Shown one piece after another: positions 42,863 to 54,450 of a stretch of DNA of 64,000 bases. Below the pieces are notes generated by a model. That model saw only the letters and a list, made by a program, of their open reading frames with translations. It was not told the DNA's origin and made no database searches. Every line of letters begins with the position of its first letter. Positions within the stretch are counted from its first letter, which is position 1. This stretch comes from Pandoraea faecigallinarum (GTDB taxonomy: Bacteria; Pseudomonadota; Gammaproteobacteria; Burkholderiales; Burkholderiaceae): contig NZ_CP011807.3 of the NCBI RefSeq assembly GCF_001029105.3, positions 3,348,001 through 3,412,000 on the forward strand. The letters are read 5' to 3'. A program made the translations under genes and the position numbers.

Positions 42863-44206
42863 TCAGGCGGCGGCTTTGACCACGTTCGCCAGTTGCTGCG
42901 CGAAGCCGGAGGCCTGCGATTCGTCGCGCGCTTCGACCATCACGCGCAGCACCGGCTCGGTGCCCGAGGCGCGAATGAGCACGCGGCCCGAGTCGCCCAG
43001 CCGAGCCTCGATTGCCTCGCGCTCGGCAGCCAGACGCGTGTCGGCCTGCCAGTCGTAACCGGCCGGGGTGCGCACGTTGATCATGTGCTGCGGGAACAGG
43101 CGAACCCCTTCAAGGAGCTTCGCAAGCGGCTTGTTGTCCGCGCGCCGCACGGCAGCGAGCACCTGAAGCGCCGAGACGATGCCGTCTCCCGTGGTGTGCT
43201 TGTCCAGACAAAGGATGTGGCCGGAGCCTTCGGCGCCGACCTGCCAGCCGTGCTTGTACAACTGTTCCAGCACATAGCGATCGCCCACCTTGGCGCGCAC
43301 GAACGGCACGCCAAGATCCTTGAGCGCCACCTCGACGGCCATATTGGTCATGAGCGTGCCCACGGCGCCCGCGACGCCGCCGTTGCTCAGTCGATCCTTC
43401 ACCAGCAGATACAGCAGTTCGTCGCCGTTGTAGAGACGCCCTGCGCCGTCCACGATCTGCAGACGGTCGGCATCGCCATCGAGCGCCACGCCGAGATCCG
43501 CGTGGTTCGCCCGCACGGCGCGCATGAGGGCGTCCGGGGCGGTAGCGCCGCAGTCTTCATTGATATTGAAGCCGTTCGGCTGATTGCCGATGGCGATGAC
43601 TTCCGCGCCCAGTTCATGGAACACATGCGGCGCGATGTGATACGCCGCGCCGTTGGCGCAATCGACCACGATCTTCATGCCGCGCAGATCGAAATCGTTG
43701 GGGAACGTGCTCTTGCAGAACTCGATGTAGCGGCCCGCGGCATCGTCCAGACGACGCGCCTTGCCGAGTTGCTCGGAACGCACGCACGTCATCGGATTAT
43801 CCAGTTCCGCCTCGATGGCAAGCTCGGTCTGGTCCGGCAGTTTGTTGCCGTCCGCCGAGAAGAATTTGATGCCGTTGTCATGGTACGGGTTGTGCGAGGC
43901 GCTGATCACGACGCCCGCCGCGAGACGCAGCGCCCGGGTCAGGTACGCGACTGCCGGCGTCGGCATCGGACCGGCCAGCATGGTGTCCACACCAGCAGCG
44001 GCAAAACCGGCTTCCAGCGCGGCTTCGAGCATATAGCCGGAGACGCGGGTGTCCTTGCCGATCAATACCGTGGGTCGGCCCGTCGTCTGGTTGCCGGCCA
44101 GCACGCGCCCGGCGGCGTAACCCAGTCGCAGCACGAACTCCGGTGTGATCGGGCTCTCACCCACCGTGCCGCGAATTCCATCGGTCCCAAAATAGCGTCG
44201 TTTCAT
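42863..44206 (-). CDS. glmM: Phosphoglucosamine mutase
   Basis: GlmM converts glucosamine-6-phosphate to glucosamine-1-phosphate for peptidoglycan and LPS precursors. 447 residues from ATG 44206 ([18 protein letters not shown]). The active-site serine is in [16 protein letters not shown], the metal loop is DGDADRLQ, the sugar loop EGSGHILC and the phosphate loop [12 protein letters not shown]. It follows folP on the same strand after about 225 bp, the common ftsH-folP-glmM order. Confidence 0.96.
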   Translation of the reverse strand: MKRRYFGTDGIRGTVGESPITPEFVLRLGYAAGRVLAGNQTTGRPTVLIGKDTRVSGYMLEAALEAGFAAAGVDTMLAGPMPTPAVAYLTRALRLAAGVVISASHNPYHDNGIKFFSADGNKLPDQTELAIEAELDNPMTCVRSEQLGKARRLDDAAGRYIEFCKSTFPNDFDLRGMKIVVDCANGAAYHIAPHVFHELGAEVIAIGNQPNGFNINEDCGATAPDALMRAVRANHADLGVALDGDADRLQIVDGAGRLYNGDELLYLLVKDRLSNGGVAGAVGTLMTNMAVEVALKDLGVPFVRAKVGDRYVLEQLYKHGWQVGAEGSGHILCLDKHTTGDGIVSALQVLAAVRRADNKPLAKLLEGVRLFPQHMINVRTPAGYDWQADTRLAAEREAIEARLGDSGRVLIRASGTEPVLRVMVEARDESQASGFAQQLANVVKAAA

Positions 44207-44376
44207 CGTTGCATCGTTCCCTGTTGAAGCGTCGCGCCGGTTGACGGTCCCTGCGCGCGCGTCTTTTGTGTCCTGTTTTCCGTGCCTTGCGTTTCGCGTC
44301 TTGCGTCTTATGGCTCCCGGGCCGCCGGTGGCACCATCGGCGCCGGGCGACGCGGCCGCCTTATTGCCGTGACACG

Positions 44377-44408
44377 GTGACGCCGTGACGCCGTGACGCC
44401 GTGACGCT
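44377..44408. repeat. 8-bp tandem repeat GTGACGCC
   Basis: Four units GTGACGCC x3 and GTGACGCT in the folP-glmM spacer. It is short and probably slippage-derived. Confidence 0.75.
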
Positions 44409-44432
44409 GCGACGACACGGCGCCGCGGCGCC

Positions 44433-45380
44433 TCAGTCGGCGTCGCGAACGGCCTGCCACACCTTGAGTGCGTCGACGGTTTCCGCCACATCGTGCACCC
44501 GTACGATGGCCGCGCCCTGCTGGGCAGCGCAGATCGCGGCGGCAACGCTTGCCACACGGCGCTCCTGCGGCGTCTGACGCCCCGTGATCTCACCGAGCAT
44601 CCGCTTGCGCGACATGCCGACGAGCAACGGCAGCCCGTCGCGCGAAAGCACCCGCAAATGCTTGAGCAAGGCGAGATTATGAGCGAGATTCTTGCCAAAA
44701 CCGAATCCCGGATCGAGATACAGACGCGACGGCGCAACACCGGCGCCGAGCATGGCGTCCACACGGCCATCGAGAAACGCGGCGACTTCGGTCACCACAT
44801 CCGTGTAGATCGGTGCATCCTGCATGGTTTTCGGGTCGTGGAGCATGTGCATGATGCACAGCGCCGCTTCGTTGTCCCGGACCGCCTCGATGGCGCCGGG
44901 CTGCTGGAACCCCCAGATGTCGTTGATCATGTCCGCGCCGGCCGCGAGGACCGCGCGCATGACGCCGGGCTTGTAGGTGTCCACGGAGAGCGGCACGCCG
45001 CAATCGCGCAATGCTTCGACAATCGGCACGACGCGATCGAGTTCGGCGGCTTCGGGCAGCGCTTCGGCGCCGGGACGCGTCGATTCCCCCCCAATGTCGA
45101 GAATGTCGACCCCGTCCGCCAGCAGTTGTTCGGCGTGGCGCAAGGCGGCGTCACGTGCCACATACTTGCCTCCGTCCGAAAATGAGTCCGGGGTCACGTT
45201 CAGAATGCCCATCACATGCACACGACGGGCATCTAGCCGGAAACGCGGGCCGAGCGCCAGGGTATCGGGTTTTGCAACAGGCTCGGCAACGCTGGCGGGC
45301 AAAGCGATGTCGGACGCCGCGTCGGCGGGCGCGCCACGGGAAGCGGAAGGAGAAAGGGATTGCGACTGCTCGGTGGACAT
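44433..45380 (-). CDS. folP: Dihydropteroate synthase
   Basis: FolP condenses p-aminobenzoate with hydroxymethyl-dihydropterin pyrophosphate in folate synthesis and is the sulfonamide target. 315 residues. An N-terminal extension of about 50 residues, rich in Ala/Ser/Pro, precedes the TIM-barrel core. Signatures are [14 protein letters not shown] and [14 protein letters not shown]. Pterin/phosphate contacts lie in [21 protein letters not shown] and [14 protein letters not shown]. It is co-oriented with ftsH and glmM. Confidence 0.95.
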   Translation of the reverse strand: MSTEQSQSLSPSASRGAPADAASDIALPASVAEPVAKPDTLALGPRFRLDARRVHVMGILNVTPDSFSDGGKYVARDAALRHAEQLLADGVDILDIGGESTRPGAEALPEAAELDRVVPIVEALRDCGVPLSVDTYKPGVMRAVLAAGADMINDIWGFQQPGAIEAVRDNEAALCIMHMLHDPKTMQDAPIYTDVVTEVAAFLDGRVDAMLGAGVAPSRLYLDPGFGFGKNLAHNLALLKHLRVLSRDGLPLLVGMSRKRMLGEITGRQTPQERRVASVAAAICAAQQGAAIVRVHDVAETVDALKVWQAVRDAD

Positions 45381-45624
45381 TCGAAAGCTCGTAGCTCAAT
45401 AAAACCAATATGGCAGCCCATGCGACGAAAACGTCGGAGGAGCCCGGCGCGCCCCGAGGGACGAACGCCTTGTATGGCCGTAATGTTACCGGAATCGCCT
45501 CTCACATCGACCACAGAAACACTCCGTAACACCGAAATTCACCGTCTTGCATTTGGTGCACAACGCCCGCAGCACCGATGTCGCCACCACGGCCCGCCGC
45601 CCCGGTGGGTCCGCCGAAATGCAA

Positions 45625-45649
45625 AAAGGCCGGCAAGATGCCGGCCTTT
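45625..45649 (-). terminator. Terminator behind ftsH
   Basis: AAAGGCCGGC - AAGAT - GCCGGCCTTT, a perfect 10-bp stem 36 bp behind the ftsH stop. The remaining part of the 304-bp ftsH-folP gap (45381-45624) holds no gene and should include the folP promoter. Confidence 0.85.
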
Positions 45650-45684
45650 AGAGTGACAGGGCTCCCGCCCGGTCATGGCGTCCG

Positions 45685-47559
45685 TCAGACGGTCGCCGGG
45701 GTATTGCTGGGCTTGAGCGGCGGGTTGCCACCCGAGGCACCGCCGTTCGACGGGCCGCCCTTGGGCGGGCGCGGCGGGCGGTCTTCCATGATGTCGCCGA
45801 TCTGCTCGCCGTCGATCGTCTCCCACTCCATCAGGGCTTCGGTCATCGACTCGACCTTCGAGCGGTTGTCTTCCAGCAGTTTCTTGGCCAGCGCGTACTG
45901 CTCGTCCAGAATGCGGCGCACTTCGGCGTCGACCTTCTGCTGCGTGGCTTCCGACACCGACTTGGCCGACATGCGACCGAACACCGAATCCTGCTCCGTG
46001 TCGACGTAGACCATCGGGCCCAAGGCATCCGACATACCGTAGCGGGTCACCATGTCGCGAGCAAGCTTCGTGGCGCGCTCGAAGTCGTTCGAAGCGCCCG
46101 TGGACATCTTGTTGATGAACACTTCTTCCGCGGCACGGCCACCGAACAGGATCGCGATCTGCGTGAGCATCGTGTCGCGATATTCCGAATACTTGTCATG
46201 CTCCGGCAACTGCATCGTCAGGCCAAGCGCCCAACCACGCGGAATGATCGTCACCTTGTGCACCGGATCGGCGCCCGGCAGCAACATGGCCACCACCGCG
46301 TGACCCGACTCGTGATATGCCGTGGCTCGGCGCTCTTCGTCACGCATGACCGCCGATTTGCGCTCCGGACCCATGAAAATCTTGTCCTTCGCGTCTTCGA
46401 AGTCGAGCATTTCGACGATGCGCTTGTTACGGCGCGCGGCGAACAGTGCGGCTTCGTTCACGAGGTTGGCCAGGTCGGCACCCGACATCCCCGGCGTACC
46501 ACGTGCAATGACCGAGGCATCGACGTCGTTCGCGATCGGCACCTTGCGCAGGTGCACCTTGAGGATCTGCTCACGACCACGGATATCCGGCAGACCGACA
46601 TAGACCTGGCGGTCGAAACGGCCCGGACGCAGCAGCGCCTTATCCAGCACGTCCGAACGGTTGGTCGCCGCGATGACGATCACGCCCGAGTTGGCTTCGA
46701 AGCCATCCATCTCGACGAGCATCTGGTTCAGCGTCTGCTCACGCTCGTCGTTACCGCCGCCCATGCCGGCGCCACGATGGCGGCCGACCGCGTCGATTTC
46801 GTCGATGAACACAATACACGGCGACTGCTTCTTCGCGTTTTCGAACATGTCGCGCACGCGGGCAGCACCCACGCCGACGAACATTTCCACGAAGTCGGAG
46901 CCCGAAATGCTGAAGAACGGGACCTTGGCTTCACCGGCAATGGCGCGCGCGAGCAAGGTCTTACCGGTGCCCGGCGGGCCGACGAGCAGCACGCCGCGCG
47001 GAATACGGCCACCGAGCTTCTGGAATTTCTGGGGATCCTTGAGGAAGTCGACCAGCTCGCCGACTTCGTACTTGGCTTCATCGCAACCGGCTACGTCGGC
47101 AAAGGTAACCGGATTGGCATTCTCGTCGATGAGGCGCGCGCGGGATTTGCCGAAGGAGAAGGCACCGCCCTTACCCCCGCCCTGCATCTGTCGCATCATG
47201 TAGAACCAGAAGCCGATGATCAGCAACGTGGGTCCGAGATAGTAGAGGGCGGACATGAGCACGTTCGGTTCGTCATCGGCCTTACCCGAGACCTGAACGC
47301 CGTACTTCATGAGATCGCCGACCATCCAGATGTCGCCAGGCGACACGATGGTGTACTTCTGGCCGTCGCTGGGCGTGACCTGAAGGCTGCGCCCCTGCAC
47401 CACCACGTTCTTGATCTTGCCGTTCTTGGCATCGTCCATGAACTGGGAGTACGTTACGCCCTCCTGGACGTGCGGCTTGTCGAACTGTTTAAAAACAGTA
47501 AACAAGACCAGCGCGATGACTAACCACACCGCCGCTTTGGAAAACATATTATTGTTCAA
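45685..47559 (-). CDS. ftsH: ATP-dependent zinc metalloprotease FtsH
   Basis: A membrane-anchored AAA+ protease for membrane-protein quality control and turnover of regulators. 624 residues. Transmembrane helices are about residues 9-23 and 103-122, with a periplasmic domain between. Walker A GPPGTGKT is at 194-201, Walker B is [12 protein letters not shown], and SRH is present. The zinc-binding HESGH is near residue 417. The C-terminus is Gly/Pro-rich ([13 protein letters not shown]). It lies directly downstream of rlmE on the same strand, the classical rrmJ-ftsH arrangement. Confidence 0.97.
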   Translation of the reverse strand: MNNNMFSKAAVWLVIALVLFTVFKQFDKPHVQEGVTYSQFMDDAKNGKIKNVVVQGRSLQVTPSDGQKYTIVSPGDIWMVGDLMKYGVQVSGKADDEPNVLMSALYYLGPTLLIIGFWFYMMRQMQGGGKGGAFSFGKSRARLIDENANPVTFADVAGCDEAKYEVGELVDFLKDPQKFQKLGGRIPRGVLLVGPPGTGKTLLARAIAGEAKVPFFSISGSDFVEMFVGVGAARVRDMFENAKKQSPCIVFIDEIDAVGRHRGAGMGGGNDEREQTLNQMLVEMDGFEANSGVIVIAATNRSDVLDKALLRPGRFDRQVYVGLPDIRGREQILKVHLRKVPIANDVDASVIARGTPGMSGADLANLVNEAALFAARRNKRIVEMLDFEDAKDKIFMGPERKSAVMRDEERRATAYHESGHAVVAMLLPGADPVHKVTIIPRGWALGLTMQLPEHDKYSEYRDTMLTQIAILFGGRAAEEVFINKMSTGASNDFERATKLARDMVTRYGMSDALGPMVYVDTEQDSVFGRMSAKSVSEATQQKVDAEVRRILDEQYALAKKLLEDNRSKVESMTEALMEWETIDGEQIGDIMEDRPPRPPKGGPSNGGASGGNPPLKPSNTPATV

Positions 47560-47678
47560 AGCGTTGCTCCTTCATGAAATCGCTTCGCGCCAGGAATTCA
47601 TTCTAATCCACTCGCAGGCGCACCGCTATAGTGATTCTCTACCGCCACCATAGCGCCGGTGCGCTCGTTTGACGGGCA

Positions 47679-48329
47679 TCAAGCCGGTTTTTTCAAACCC
47701 CGACCCAGAATGAACGTTTCGGAAGATTTGTCTCGGGACGCCTTCGGCTTGCGCGGCGCCACGGTTTTGAACTGGTATTTGAATTTTTCGACAATCTGGC
47801 TATAGCCGCTGCCGTGAAAACATTTGACCAGTAACGCGCCCTCCGGTTTCAGGTGTCGCTGTGCAAAATCCAGCGCCAGATCGCATAGGTGCTCGATCCG
47901 CGCGGCATCGGCCGAGGCCACACCGGACAAGTTGGGGGCCATATCGGAAACTACAAGGTCGACTTTGCGCCCGGCGACGATTTCCTCGAGCTGTTCGAGC
48001 ACGCTGTCCTCGCGGAAATCGCCCTGGAGAAAGTGGACGTCCGCGATCGGCTCCATCGGCAAAATGTCCAGCGCGATAATCGTCCCGTCGATGCCGCCAT
48101 CCACACGCTTGCCTGCCGCGAGTTTGTTGCGGGCGTACTGGCTCCAGCTGCCCGGCGTCGATCCAAGGTCGACGATCACCTGGCCGGGCTTGATCAGCCG
48201 GTCCTGTTCGTCGATCTCCTTGAGTTTGTAGGCTGCGCGGGCGCGATAGCCTTCGCGCTGCGCCATTTTGACGTAGGGATCGTTGATGTGATCGTGCAAC
48301 CACGCATGGTTGAAACGGTTTTTTGCCAT
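47679..48329 (-). CDS. rlmE: 23S rRNA (uridine-2'-O)-methyltransferase RlmE
   Basis: RlmE methylates U2552 of 23S rRNA with S-adenosylmethionine and promotes late 50S assembly. 216 residues. The catalytic K-D-K-E set is seen in [28 protein letters not shown] and [10 protein letters not shown]. The SAM loop reads [12 protein letters not shown], a slight variant of the usual DLGAAPGGWSQ. It is upstream of ftsH and divergent from yhbY with about 150 bp between, so a shared promoter region is likely. Confidence 0.94.
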   Translation of the reverse strand: MAKNRFNHAWLHDHINDPYVKMAQREGYRARAAYKLKEIDEQDRLIKPGQVIVDLGSTPGSWSQYARNKLAAGKRVDGGIDGTIIALDILPMEPIADVHFLQGDFREDSVLEQLEEIVAGRKVDLVVSDMAPNLSGVASADAARIEHLCDLALDFAQRHLKPEGALLVKCFHGSGYSQIVEKFKYQFKTVAPRKPKASRDKSSETFILGRGLKKPA

Positions 48330-48482
48330 AATTCTTCAAAAACACTGCGAATTTGCAGGATAATACGCCCTTGCGCGCCCAAAATCCGTTAGCCGGCCGG
48401 TACCCGCCGCTGGCGTCGTCGGCCCTGAAGCCATGGGTTGCGGGCGCATCCTAACTCGTTTGTCTCGTCTGTCTTTGTCTTT

Positions 48483-48983
48483 ATGCCCGCTTTGAACCTG
48501 ACCCCGGCGCAACGCGCCGACTTGCGCTCTGCCGCCCATGCGCTGAATCCCGTCGTGCTGATCGGCGCCGACGGCTTGACGCCGGCGGTGCTCAAGGAAA
48601 TCGACGGCGCCCTCAAGGCCCACGAACTGATCAAGGTGCGTGTGTTCGGCGACGAACGTGACACGCGCGTGGCCATTTACGAATCCATCTGCGATCAATT
48701 GGGCGCCGCACCGGTGCAACACATCGGCAAGCTGCTGGTTCTGTACCGCCCCACGCCGGATGAAAAGCCGATGCCCGTTCGCGCCAGGTCGGGCGGCACC
48801 GGCGCCACGGTCAAGGGCCGCGCACCGCGCACGGTGACCGTCGTGAAGACCAGCACCAACGCCGGCCGTCGGCCGACGGTCAAGAAGGTGACGGTCGCCG
48901 GAAACGAACGCATGACCGCAGGCGGTATCGTCAAGCGCGCCAAAAAGCGCCAGACCAGCGTCAAGCGCCAGCGCAACGACTGA
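48483..48983 (+). CDS. yhbY: YhbY/CRS1 RNA-binding protein with basic tail
   Basis: 166 residues from ATG 48483. The N-terminal CRM domain is LTPAQRADLRSAAHALNPVV, LIGADGLTPAVLKEIDGALK, AHELIKVRVFGD. YhbY associates with pre-50S particles. The C-terminal 70 residues are an added basic tail (RSGGTGATVKGRAPRTVTVV through KRAKKRQTSVKRQRND), longer than the roughly 97-residue E. coli protein and typical of beta-proteobacteria. It is divergent from rlmE, another 50S-assembly factor, and followed by a good terminator. Confidence 0.88.
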   Translation: MPALNLTPAQRADLRSAAHALNPVVLIGADGLTPAVLKEIDGALKAHELIKVRVFGDERDTRVAIYESICDQLGAAPVQHIGKLLVLYRPTPDEKPMPVRARSGGTGATVKGRAPRTVTVVKTSTNAGRRPTVKKVTVAGNERMTAGGIVKRAKKRQTSVKRQRND

Positions 48984-49029
48984 CCCGCCGATGGCCGCGA
49001 ATCCGACGCGATCCGCCCGCCCTCAAAAG

Positions 49030-49061
49030 AACGCGCCCTGACACGGTCGGGCGCGTTTTTT
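49030..49061 (+). terminator. Terminator after yhbY
   Basis: AACGCGCCC (49030-49038) pairs with GGGCGCGTT (49049-49057), then a T run. It lies 47 bp behind the yhbY stop and also faces the convergent membrane-protein gene. Confidence 0.88.
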
Positions 49062-49177
49062 GTTGCGTGACACATCTCGATGCCGCTTGATACGGCTCGA
49101 CGCAACGCGATCTCGCGTCGGCCAGCCCACGACGACGCGTCGGCAGCGAGACCGGCATCGTGACGCCCGTGCGGCAA

Positions 49178-49693
49178 TTAGCCGCGCACCGGCTGACGCC
49201 AGATCAGCGCAATACCGAGCAGGCTTTGCAACAGATAAATGCCGCTCGAAATCCCGTGAAGCATGCCGAAGCGCGCCGCATAAGCCGATTGCCCAATGTC
49301 GACGCCCGACGCTTGCGCCTGCTCACGCAATTGCGCCATGAACGGCTGCAAGCCGAACGAGCTGATCAGCACACACACCATCATCGCCACGGCCAGCCAG
49401 CGCAGGCCACGATAGCTGCGTACCGCCGAGGCATCGGCCGCACGCGCGATGAGCGCCGTCGCGAGCCAGACCAGCAACACGCCGCAGACCAGACTCAGCC
49501 AGGCCTGCGTGTGAAACAGCCGCCCCGCAACCGTACCGGCCATCGTGCGCGACTCCAGCACAACAAACAGCGTGGGAGCGACGATATAACCGATTGCCCA
49601 CTGACTACCGCACCAGACGGTCGCGATCAGGCGGAACAACCGTTCCAGCCGGGGCGCGCCGCTGGCAGACGTCACTTCAGACGTAGCGGACAT
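49178..49693 (-). CDS. DUF4149 membrane protein
   Basis: 171 residues from ATG 49693. Four hydrophobic segments are seen: [58 protein letters not shown] and [19 protein letters not shown]. The pattern fits the DUF4149 family, whose function is unknown. The start overlaps the greA stop by 17 bp, so it is translationally coupled to greA, a constant neighbour in Burkholderiales. Confidence 0.8.
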   Translation of the reverse strand: MSATSEVTSASGAPRLERLFRLIATVWCGSQWAIGYIVAPTLFVVLESRTMAGTVAGRLFHTQAWLSLVCGVLLVWLATALIARAADASAVRSYRGLRWLAVAMMVCVLISSFGLQPFMAQLREQAQASGVDIGQSAYAARFGMLHGISSGIYLLQSLLGIALIWRQPVRG

Positions 49694-50153
49694 CGATGAT
49701 CTCGTACTCACGCACGCCGCTCGGGGCCTGCACTTCGGCCACATCGCCTGCGTACTTGCCGATCAACGCACGGGCAATCGGCGAACTCACCGAAATCTTG
49801 CCGTGCTCCAGGTCGGCCTCGTCATCGCCGACGATCTGATACTCCACCTTGCCGCCGTTCTCGAGATCTTCGAGTTCGACGGTCGCGGCAAAGACCACAC
49901 GGCCTTCGGCGTCGAGCGCCGCCGGGTCGATGATCTGTGCTGCCGAGAGCTTCGATTCCAGATCGGCGATGCGGCCTTCGATAAAGCCCTGCTTTTCCTT
50001 CGCGGCGTCGTATTCCGCATTTTCCGACAGATCGCCCTGCGCACGGGCTTCGGCAATCGCAGTGATCACGTTCGGACGTTCGACGGTCTTCAGGCGGTGC
50101 AGCTCTTCCTTGAGCAGCTCTGCGCCCCGCTTGGTCAGAGGAATGGTACTCAT
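49677..50153 (-). CDS. greA: Transcription elongation factor GreA
   Basis: GreA rescues backtracked RNA polymerase by stimulating transcript cleavage. 158 residues from ATG 50153. The N-terminal antiparallel coiled coil ([40 protein letters not shown]) has the acidic tip residues in GDLSENAEY. The C-terminal FKBP-like domain ends [33 protein letters not shown]. It overlaps the DUF4149 gene downstream and lies behind carB on the same strand. Confidence 0.96.
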   Translation of the reverse strand: MSTIPLTKRGAELLKEELHRLKTVERPNVITAIAEARAQGDLSENAEYDAAKEKQGFIEGRIADLESKLSAAQIIDPAALDAEGRVVFAATVELEDLENGGKVEYQIVGDDEADLEHGKISVSSPIARALIGKYAGDVAEVQAPSGVREYEIIDVRYV

Positions 50154-50403
50154 GCGCGTTGTTCCGAAAGACAAAAAAATTGCCGCAGCAAAGCCGCATT
50201 CGCACTTTCTGCGAACGCCGCTCGACCGCGGCTGTGACACCTATGTTGCGCTAGTGTAGCAGACTTGCCGACGCTGCCAACCGGAGGACCGGTCGTGCCG
50301 CGCGACGCCACATTCGACGCACGTTTGAAGCAGATCCAAAGCATTTGGCGCCCTCGACGGAGATCGGTTCCCCGTCGAGCGCGCCACTTATTTTGCGTCG
50401 TTC

Positions 50404-50436
50404 CCCGGTGCGGCCGCAACATCCGACCGCACCGGG
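50404..50436 (-). terminator. Hairpin between carB and greA
   Basis: CCCGGTGCGG pairs with CCGCACCGGG over 10 bp with a 13-base loop, 26 bp behind the carB stop. There is no T run. The rest of the 309-bp gap (50154-50403) should hold the greA promoter; no gene is seen. Confidence 0.6.
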
Positions 50437-50462
50437 CGTACCCGCCTTACCTCGCGGCCGAT

Positions 50463-53400
50463 TCAGGCCGGCAGTTGGGCATGCAGGCCCTGAAGGTCGT
50501 AGACCTCCAGGTTTTGCAGGTACTTCAGGCCTTCCACGGCAGCACGGGCACCCGAGATCGTCGTGTAGTACGTGACCTTGTGCGCCTGGGCGGACATGCG
50601 GATCGAGCGCGAATCGGCAATCGCGGTGCGGGTTTCGTCCACCGTGGTGAACACCAGCGCGATTTCACCGTTCTTGATCATGTCGACAATGTGCGGACGG
50701 CCGTCCTTCACCTTGTTGACCACGCGCACCGGGATACCCGCGGCCTCGATGGCGGCAGCGGTGCCACGCGTTGCGACGATCGGGTAGCCCAGCGCGTGCA
50801 GCATGCGGGCGACTTCGACGGCGCGCGGCTTGTCGGCGTCCTTCACCGTGAGCAGCACCGTACCCGAGGCCGGCAGACGCGAGCCGGCGGCTAGTTGCGA
50901 CTTGAAGAGCGCTTCCCCGAACGTACGGCCCACGCCCATCACTTCGCCCGTCGAGCGCATTTCCGGTCCGAGCACCGGGTCCACGCCCGGGAACTTCACG
51001 AACGGGAACACGGCTTCCTTGACGCTGTAATACGGCGGCACGACTTCGCTCGTCACGCCTTGCGACGTCAGCGACTGACCGGCCATCGCGCGGGCGGCGA
51101 TCTTGGCCAGTTGACGGCCGGTCGCCTTCGAGACGTACGGCACCGTACGCGAGGCGCGCGGGTTCACTTCGAGCACGTAGATCGTGTCGACGCCATTGCC
51201 CTGCTGAATCGCGAACTGCACGTTCATCAGACCGACCACATTCAGCGCCTTGGCCATTTCGGCCGTTTGACGCTTGAGTTCGGCGATGGTCTCGGCCGAC
51301 AGCGAGTAAGGCGGCAGCGAGCAGGCCGAATCGCCCGAGTGGACGCCCGCCTGTTCGATGTGCTCCATCACGCCGCCGATGTAGACATCCTTGCCGTCCG
51401 AAATGCAGTCGACATCGCATTCGATGGCGTCGTCGAGGAAACGGTCGAGCAGCACCGGGCTGTCGTTGCTCACCTTGACGGCTTCGCGCATGTAGCGCTC
51501 CAGATCGCGCGGCTCATGCACGATTTCCATGGCGCGGCCGCCCAGCACGTACGACGGGCGCACCACCAGCGGGTAGCCGATTTCGGACGCCAGCTTGAGC
51601 GCCTCGTCTTCGGCGCGGGCCGTACGGTTCGGCGGCTGACGCAGACCCAGGTCTTGCAGCAGTTTCTGGAAGCGCTCGCGATCTTCGGCGGCGTCGATCA
51701 TGTCCGGGCTCGTGCCGATGATGGGCACGCCGTTCGCTTCGAGATCCAGCGCCAGCTTCAGCGGCGTCTGGCCGCCGTACTGGACAATCACGCCAACCGG
51801 CTTCTCGAGGTCGACGATCTCAAGCACGTCTTCCAGCGTGACCGGCTCGAAGTACAGACGATCCGACGTGTCGTAGTCCGTGGACACCGTTTCCGGGTTG
51901 CAGTTGACCATGATGGTCTCGTAACCGTCTTCGCGCAGCGCGAGGGCGGCATGCACGCAGCAGTAGTCGAATTCGATGCCCTGACCGATACGGTTCGGAC
52001 CGCCGCCGAGGACCATGATCTTCTTCTTGTCGGTCGGCTGGGCCTCGCACTCTTCCTCGTAGGTCGAGTACATGTAGGCCGTATTGGTCGAGAATTCGGC
52101 AGCGCAGGTGTCCACACGCTTGTAGACCGGGCGCACCTTCTGCGCAATACGCGCCTTCCACACGGCGCTCTGGTCGGTGCCGAGCAGCTTGGCCAGACGG
52201 CGATCCGAGAAGCCGCTTTGCTTCAGGAAGCGCAGTTCGCCGGTCGTCAGGCTTTCCAGCTTGCGGCCGGCGAGCGCCTTTTCCTTCTTGACGATGGATT
52301 CGAGCTGGGCGAGGAACCACGGGTCGATGGCGGTCTCGGCGTACACCTCTTCGAGGCTCATGCCCAGACGGAATGCGTCGCCCACGTACCAGATACGGTC
52401 CGGGCCCGGTTCACCGATTTCGGCCACGATCTCGTCGCGATCGGTCGACTTTTCGTCCAGGCCGTCCACGCCGACTTCCAGTCCGCGCAGGGCCTTCTGG
52501 AATGACTCCTGGAACGTGCGGCCCATGGCCATCACTTCACCGACCGACTTCATCTGCGTGGTGAGACGGGCATCGGCTTCGCGGAACTTCTCGAACGCAA
52601 AACGCGGCACCTTGGTCACGACGTAATCGATGGTCGGCTCGAACGATGCCGGCGTTGCGCCGCCGGTGATTTCGTTGCGCAGTTCGTCGAGCGTATAGCC
52701 CACGGCCAGCTTCGCGGCGACCTTGGCGATCGGGAAGCCGGTGGCCTTCGAGGCCAGCGCGGACGAACGCGACACGCGCGGGTTCATCTCGATGACGACC
52801 ATGCGGCCGTCCTTCGGGTTGATCGAGAACTGAACGTTCGAACCGCCCGTTTCCACACCGATCTCGCGCAGCACGGCGAGCGATGCGTTACGCAGCAGTT
52901 GGTATTCCTTGTCGGTGAGCGTCTGTGCCGGCGCGACGGTGATCGAGTCTCCGGTGTGCACCCCCATCGGGTCGAGGTTTTCGATCGAGCAGACGATGAT
53001 GCAGTTGTCGGCGCGGTCACGCACGACTTCCATCTCGAATTCCTTCCAGCCCAGCAGCGACTCTTCGATGAGCAGTTCGCGCGTGGGCGAGAGGTCGAGG
53101 CCGCGCTTGCAGATCTCTTCGAACTCTTCGCGGTTGTAGGCAATACCGCCGCCCGAGCCGCCGAGCGTGAACGACGGACGGATCACCATCGGATAACCGC
53201 TGCCGCCGATCTCGGCCATGATCTGCGCCTGGACCGCGAGCGCTTCTTCCATCGAATGGGCGATGCCCGACTTGGCGGAACCGAGACCGATCTTGGTCAT
53301 CGCGTCCTTGAACTTCTGGCGGTCTTCGGCCTTGTCGATGGCTTCCGGCGACGCGCCGATCAGTTCGACCTTGTACTTGTCCAGCACGCCGTGACGATGC

Positions 53401-53705
53401 AGGTCGAGCGCGCAGTTCAGCGCGGTCTGGCCGCCCATCGTCGGGAGAATCGCATCCGGGCGCTCCTTGGCGATGATGCGTTCGACGACTTCCCAGGTGA
53501 TCGGCTCGATGTAGGTCACATCGGCCGTATCCGGGTCGGTCATGATCGTGGCAGGGTTGCTGTTGATCAGGATGACCTTGTAGCCTTCCTCGCGCAGTGC
53601 CTTGCAGGCTTGCGCGCCGGAGTAATCGAACTCGCATGCCTGACCGATGATGATCGGGCCGGCGCCGATGATGAGGATGCTCTTGATGTCTGTGCGCTTT
53701 GGCAT
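50463..53705 (-). CDS. carB: Carbamoyl-phosphate synthase large subunit
   Basis: CarB makes carbamoyl phosphate from bicarbonate, ammonia (from CarA) and two ATP, for arginine and pyrimidine synthesis. The 1,080 residues are the normal length. Two homologous ATP-grasp halves show [21 protein letters not shown] and [17 protein letters not shown] loops. The oligomerisation domain lies between them. The C-terminal allosteric domain ([40 protein letters not shown]) binds UMP, IMP or ornithine in the family. It is separated from carA by a LysE-family gene. Confidence 0.97.
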   Translation of the reverse strand: MPKRTDIKSILIIGAGPIIIGQACEFDYSGAQACKALREEGYKVILINSNPATIMTDPDTADVTYIEPITWEVVERIIAKERPDAILPTMGGQTALNCALDLHRHGVLDKYKVELIGASPEAIDKAEDRQKFKDAMTKIGLGSAKSGIAHSMEEALAVQAQIMAEIGGSGYPMVIRPSFTLGGSGGGIAYNREEFEEICKRGLDLSPTRELLIEESLLGWKEFEMEVVRDRADNCIIVCSIENLDPMGVHTGDSITVAPAQTLTDKEYQLLRNASLAVLREIGVETGGSNVQFSINPKDGRMVVIEMNPRVSRSSALASKATGFPIAKVAAKLAVGYTLDELRNEITGGATPASFEPTIDYVVTKVPRFAFEKFREADARLTTQMKSVGEVMAMGRTFQESFQKALRGLEVGVDGLDEKSTDRDEIVAEIGEPGPDRIWYVGDAFRLGMSLEEVYAETAIDPWFLAQLESIVKKEKALAGRKLESLTTGELRFLKQSGFSDRRLAKLLGTDQSAVWKARIAQKVRPVYKRVDTCAAEFSTNTAYMYSTYEEECEAQPTDKKKIMVLGGGPNRIGQGIEFDYCCVHAALALREDGYETIMVNCNPETVSTDYDTSDRLYFEPVTLEDVLEIVDLEKPVGVIVQYGGQTPLKLALDLEANGVPIIGTSPDMIDAAEDRERFQKLLQDLGLRQPPNRTARAEDEALKLASEIGYPLVVRPSYVLGGRAMEIVHEPRDLERYMREAVKVSNDSPVLLDRFLDDAIECDVDCISDGKDVYIGGVMEHIEQAGVHSGDSACSLPPYSLSAETIAELKRQTAEMAKALNVVGLMNVQFAIQQGNGVDTIYVLEVNPRASRTVPYVSKATGRQLAKIAARAMAGQSLTSQGVTSEVVPPYYSVKEAVFPFVKFPGVDPVLGPEMRSTGEVMGVGRTFGEALFKSQLAAGSRLPASGTVLLTVKDADKPRAVEVARMLHALGYPIVATRGTAAAIEAAGIPVRVVNKVKDGRPHIVDMIKNGEIALVFTTVDETRTAIADSRSIRMSAQAHKVTYYTTISGARAAVEGLKYLQNLEVYDLQGLHAQLPA

Positions 53706-53723
53706 AACGTTCTCAACAAAAAT

Positions 53724-54404
53724 TTAACTCAGCGTCGCGGTCGCGAGCTTCACACCGAAGCCGACGAACAACGCGCCCACGCCGCCGGTTGCCCCGGCGC
53801 TCAACCGGCGCCGTTGCCGGAAGTGCTCGGCCAGACGGTAACCGGCCAGGATCAGCGTGCTCAGATACAGGAAACTGCACGTCTGCACGATCACGCCAAG
53901 CACGGCAAAGGACACCGCGGGGTAGGCGTAGCCGGGATCGACGAACTGGATGAAAAACGACACGCAGAACAGGATCGCCTTCGGATTCAGCAGACTGATG
54001 AACAGCGCGCGCTTGAACGGGTGATCCGCGTCGACCGGCTTGGCCGCAGCCCCGGTGCCCGCATCGGCCGCTGCCGAAGGGGCGCGTGCCGCCCGCACGT
54101 TGGCGATGGCCCCGCGCAGCATGTTCAGGCCCATCCAGCAAAGATAGGCGGCGCCGAGGTACTTGACGACGAAGAACAGCGCCGGCTGCGCGTGCAGCAA
54201 CGACGCCACACCGGCTGCCGACAACGTCATGAGGATGGTGTCGCCGAGGAACACGCCGCACGCGCCCGCGTAGCCCTGGCGAACGCCGCGCTGTGCGGCC
54301 ACGGCCAGCACGTAGAGCGAGTTCGGTCCCGGCAGCAGAATGACGACCACGACCCCGGCCAGATAGGTCCAGAGGTTGACTATGCCGATCGAGTTTCCGA
54401 GCAT
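53724..54404 (-). CDS. LysE/RhtB-family amino-acid exporter (LeuE-like)
   Basis: 226 residues with six predicted helices. The N-terminus LWTYLAGVVVVILLPGPNSL, YVLAVAAQRGVRQGYAGACG carries the family motif PGPN. A central hydrophilic Ala-rich loop (residues about 112-130) is followed by ALFISLLNPKAILFCVSFFI. It exports amino acids across the inner membrane. It is placed between carA and carB, 18 bp ahead of carB, so it is co-transcribed with carbamoyl-phosphate synthesis. Arginine or another product as substrate is speculation. Confidence 0.88.
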   Translation of the reverse strand: MLGNSIGIVNLWTYLAGVVVVILLPGPNSLYVLAVAAQRGVRQGYAGACGVFLGDTILMTLSAAGVASLLHAQPALFFVVKYLGAAYLCWMGLNMLRGAIANVRAARAPSAAADAGTGAAAKPVDADHPFKRALFISLLNPKAILFCVSFFIQFVDPGYAYPAVSFAVLGVIVQTCSFLYLSTLILAGYRLAEHFRQRRRLSAGATGGVGALFVGFGVKLATATLS

Positions 54405-54450
54405 GATGCGCGTTTCCCTTTCCTGTTTCCCGATGTCGTCGCGACGCGAC

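Noticed and set aside
46198..47523. Long forward open frame opposite ftsH
   Set aside because: Histidine/arginine-rich antisense product with no recognisable domain; ftsH is complete on the other strand.
50895..52505. Long forward open frame opposite carB
   Set aside because: Antisense to conserved carB codons; composition is an artefact of GC-rich third positions.
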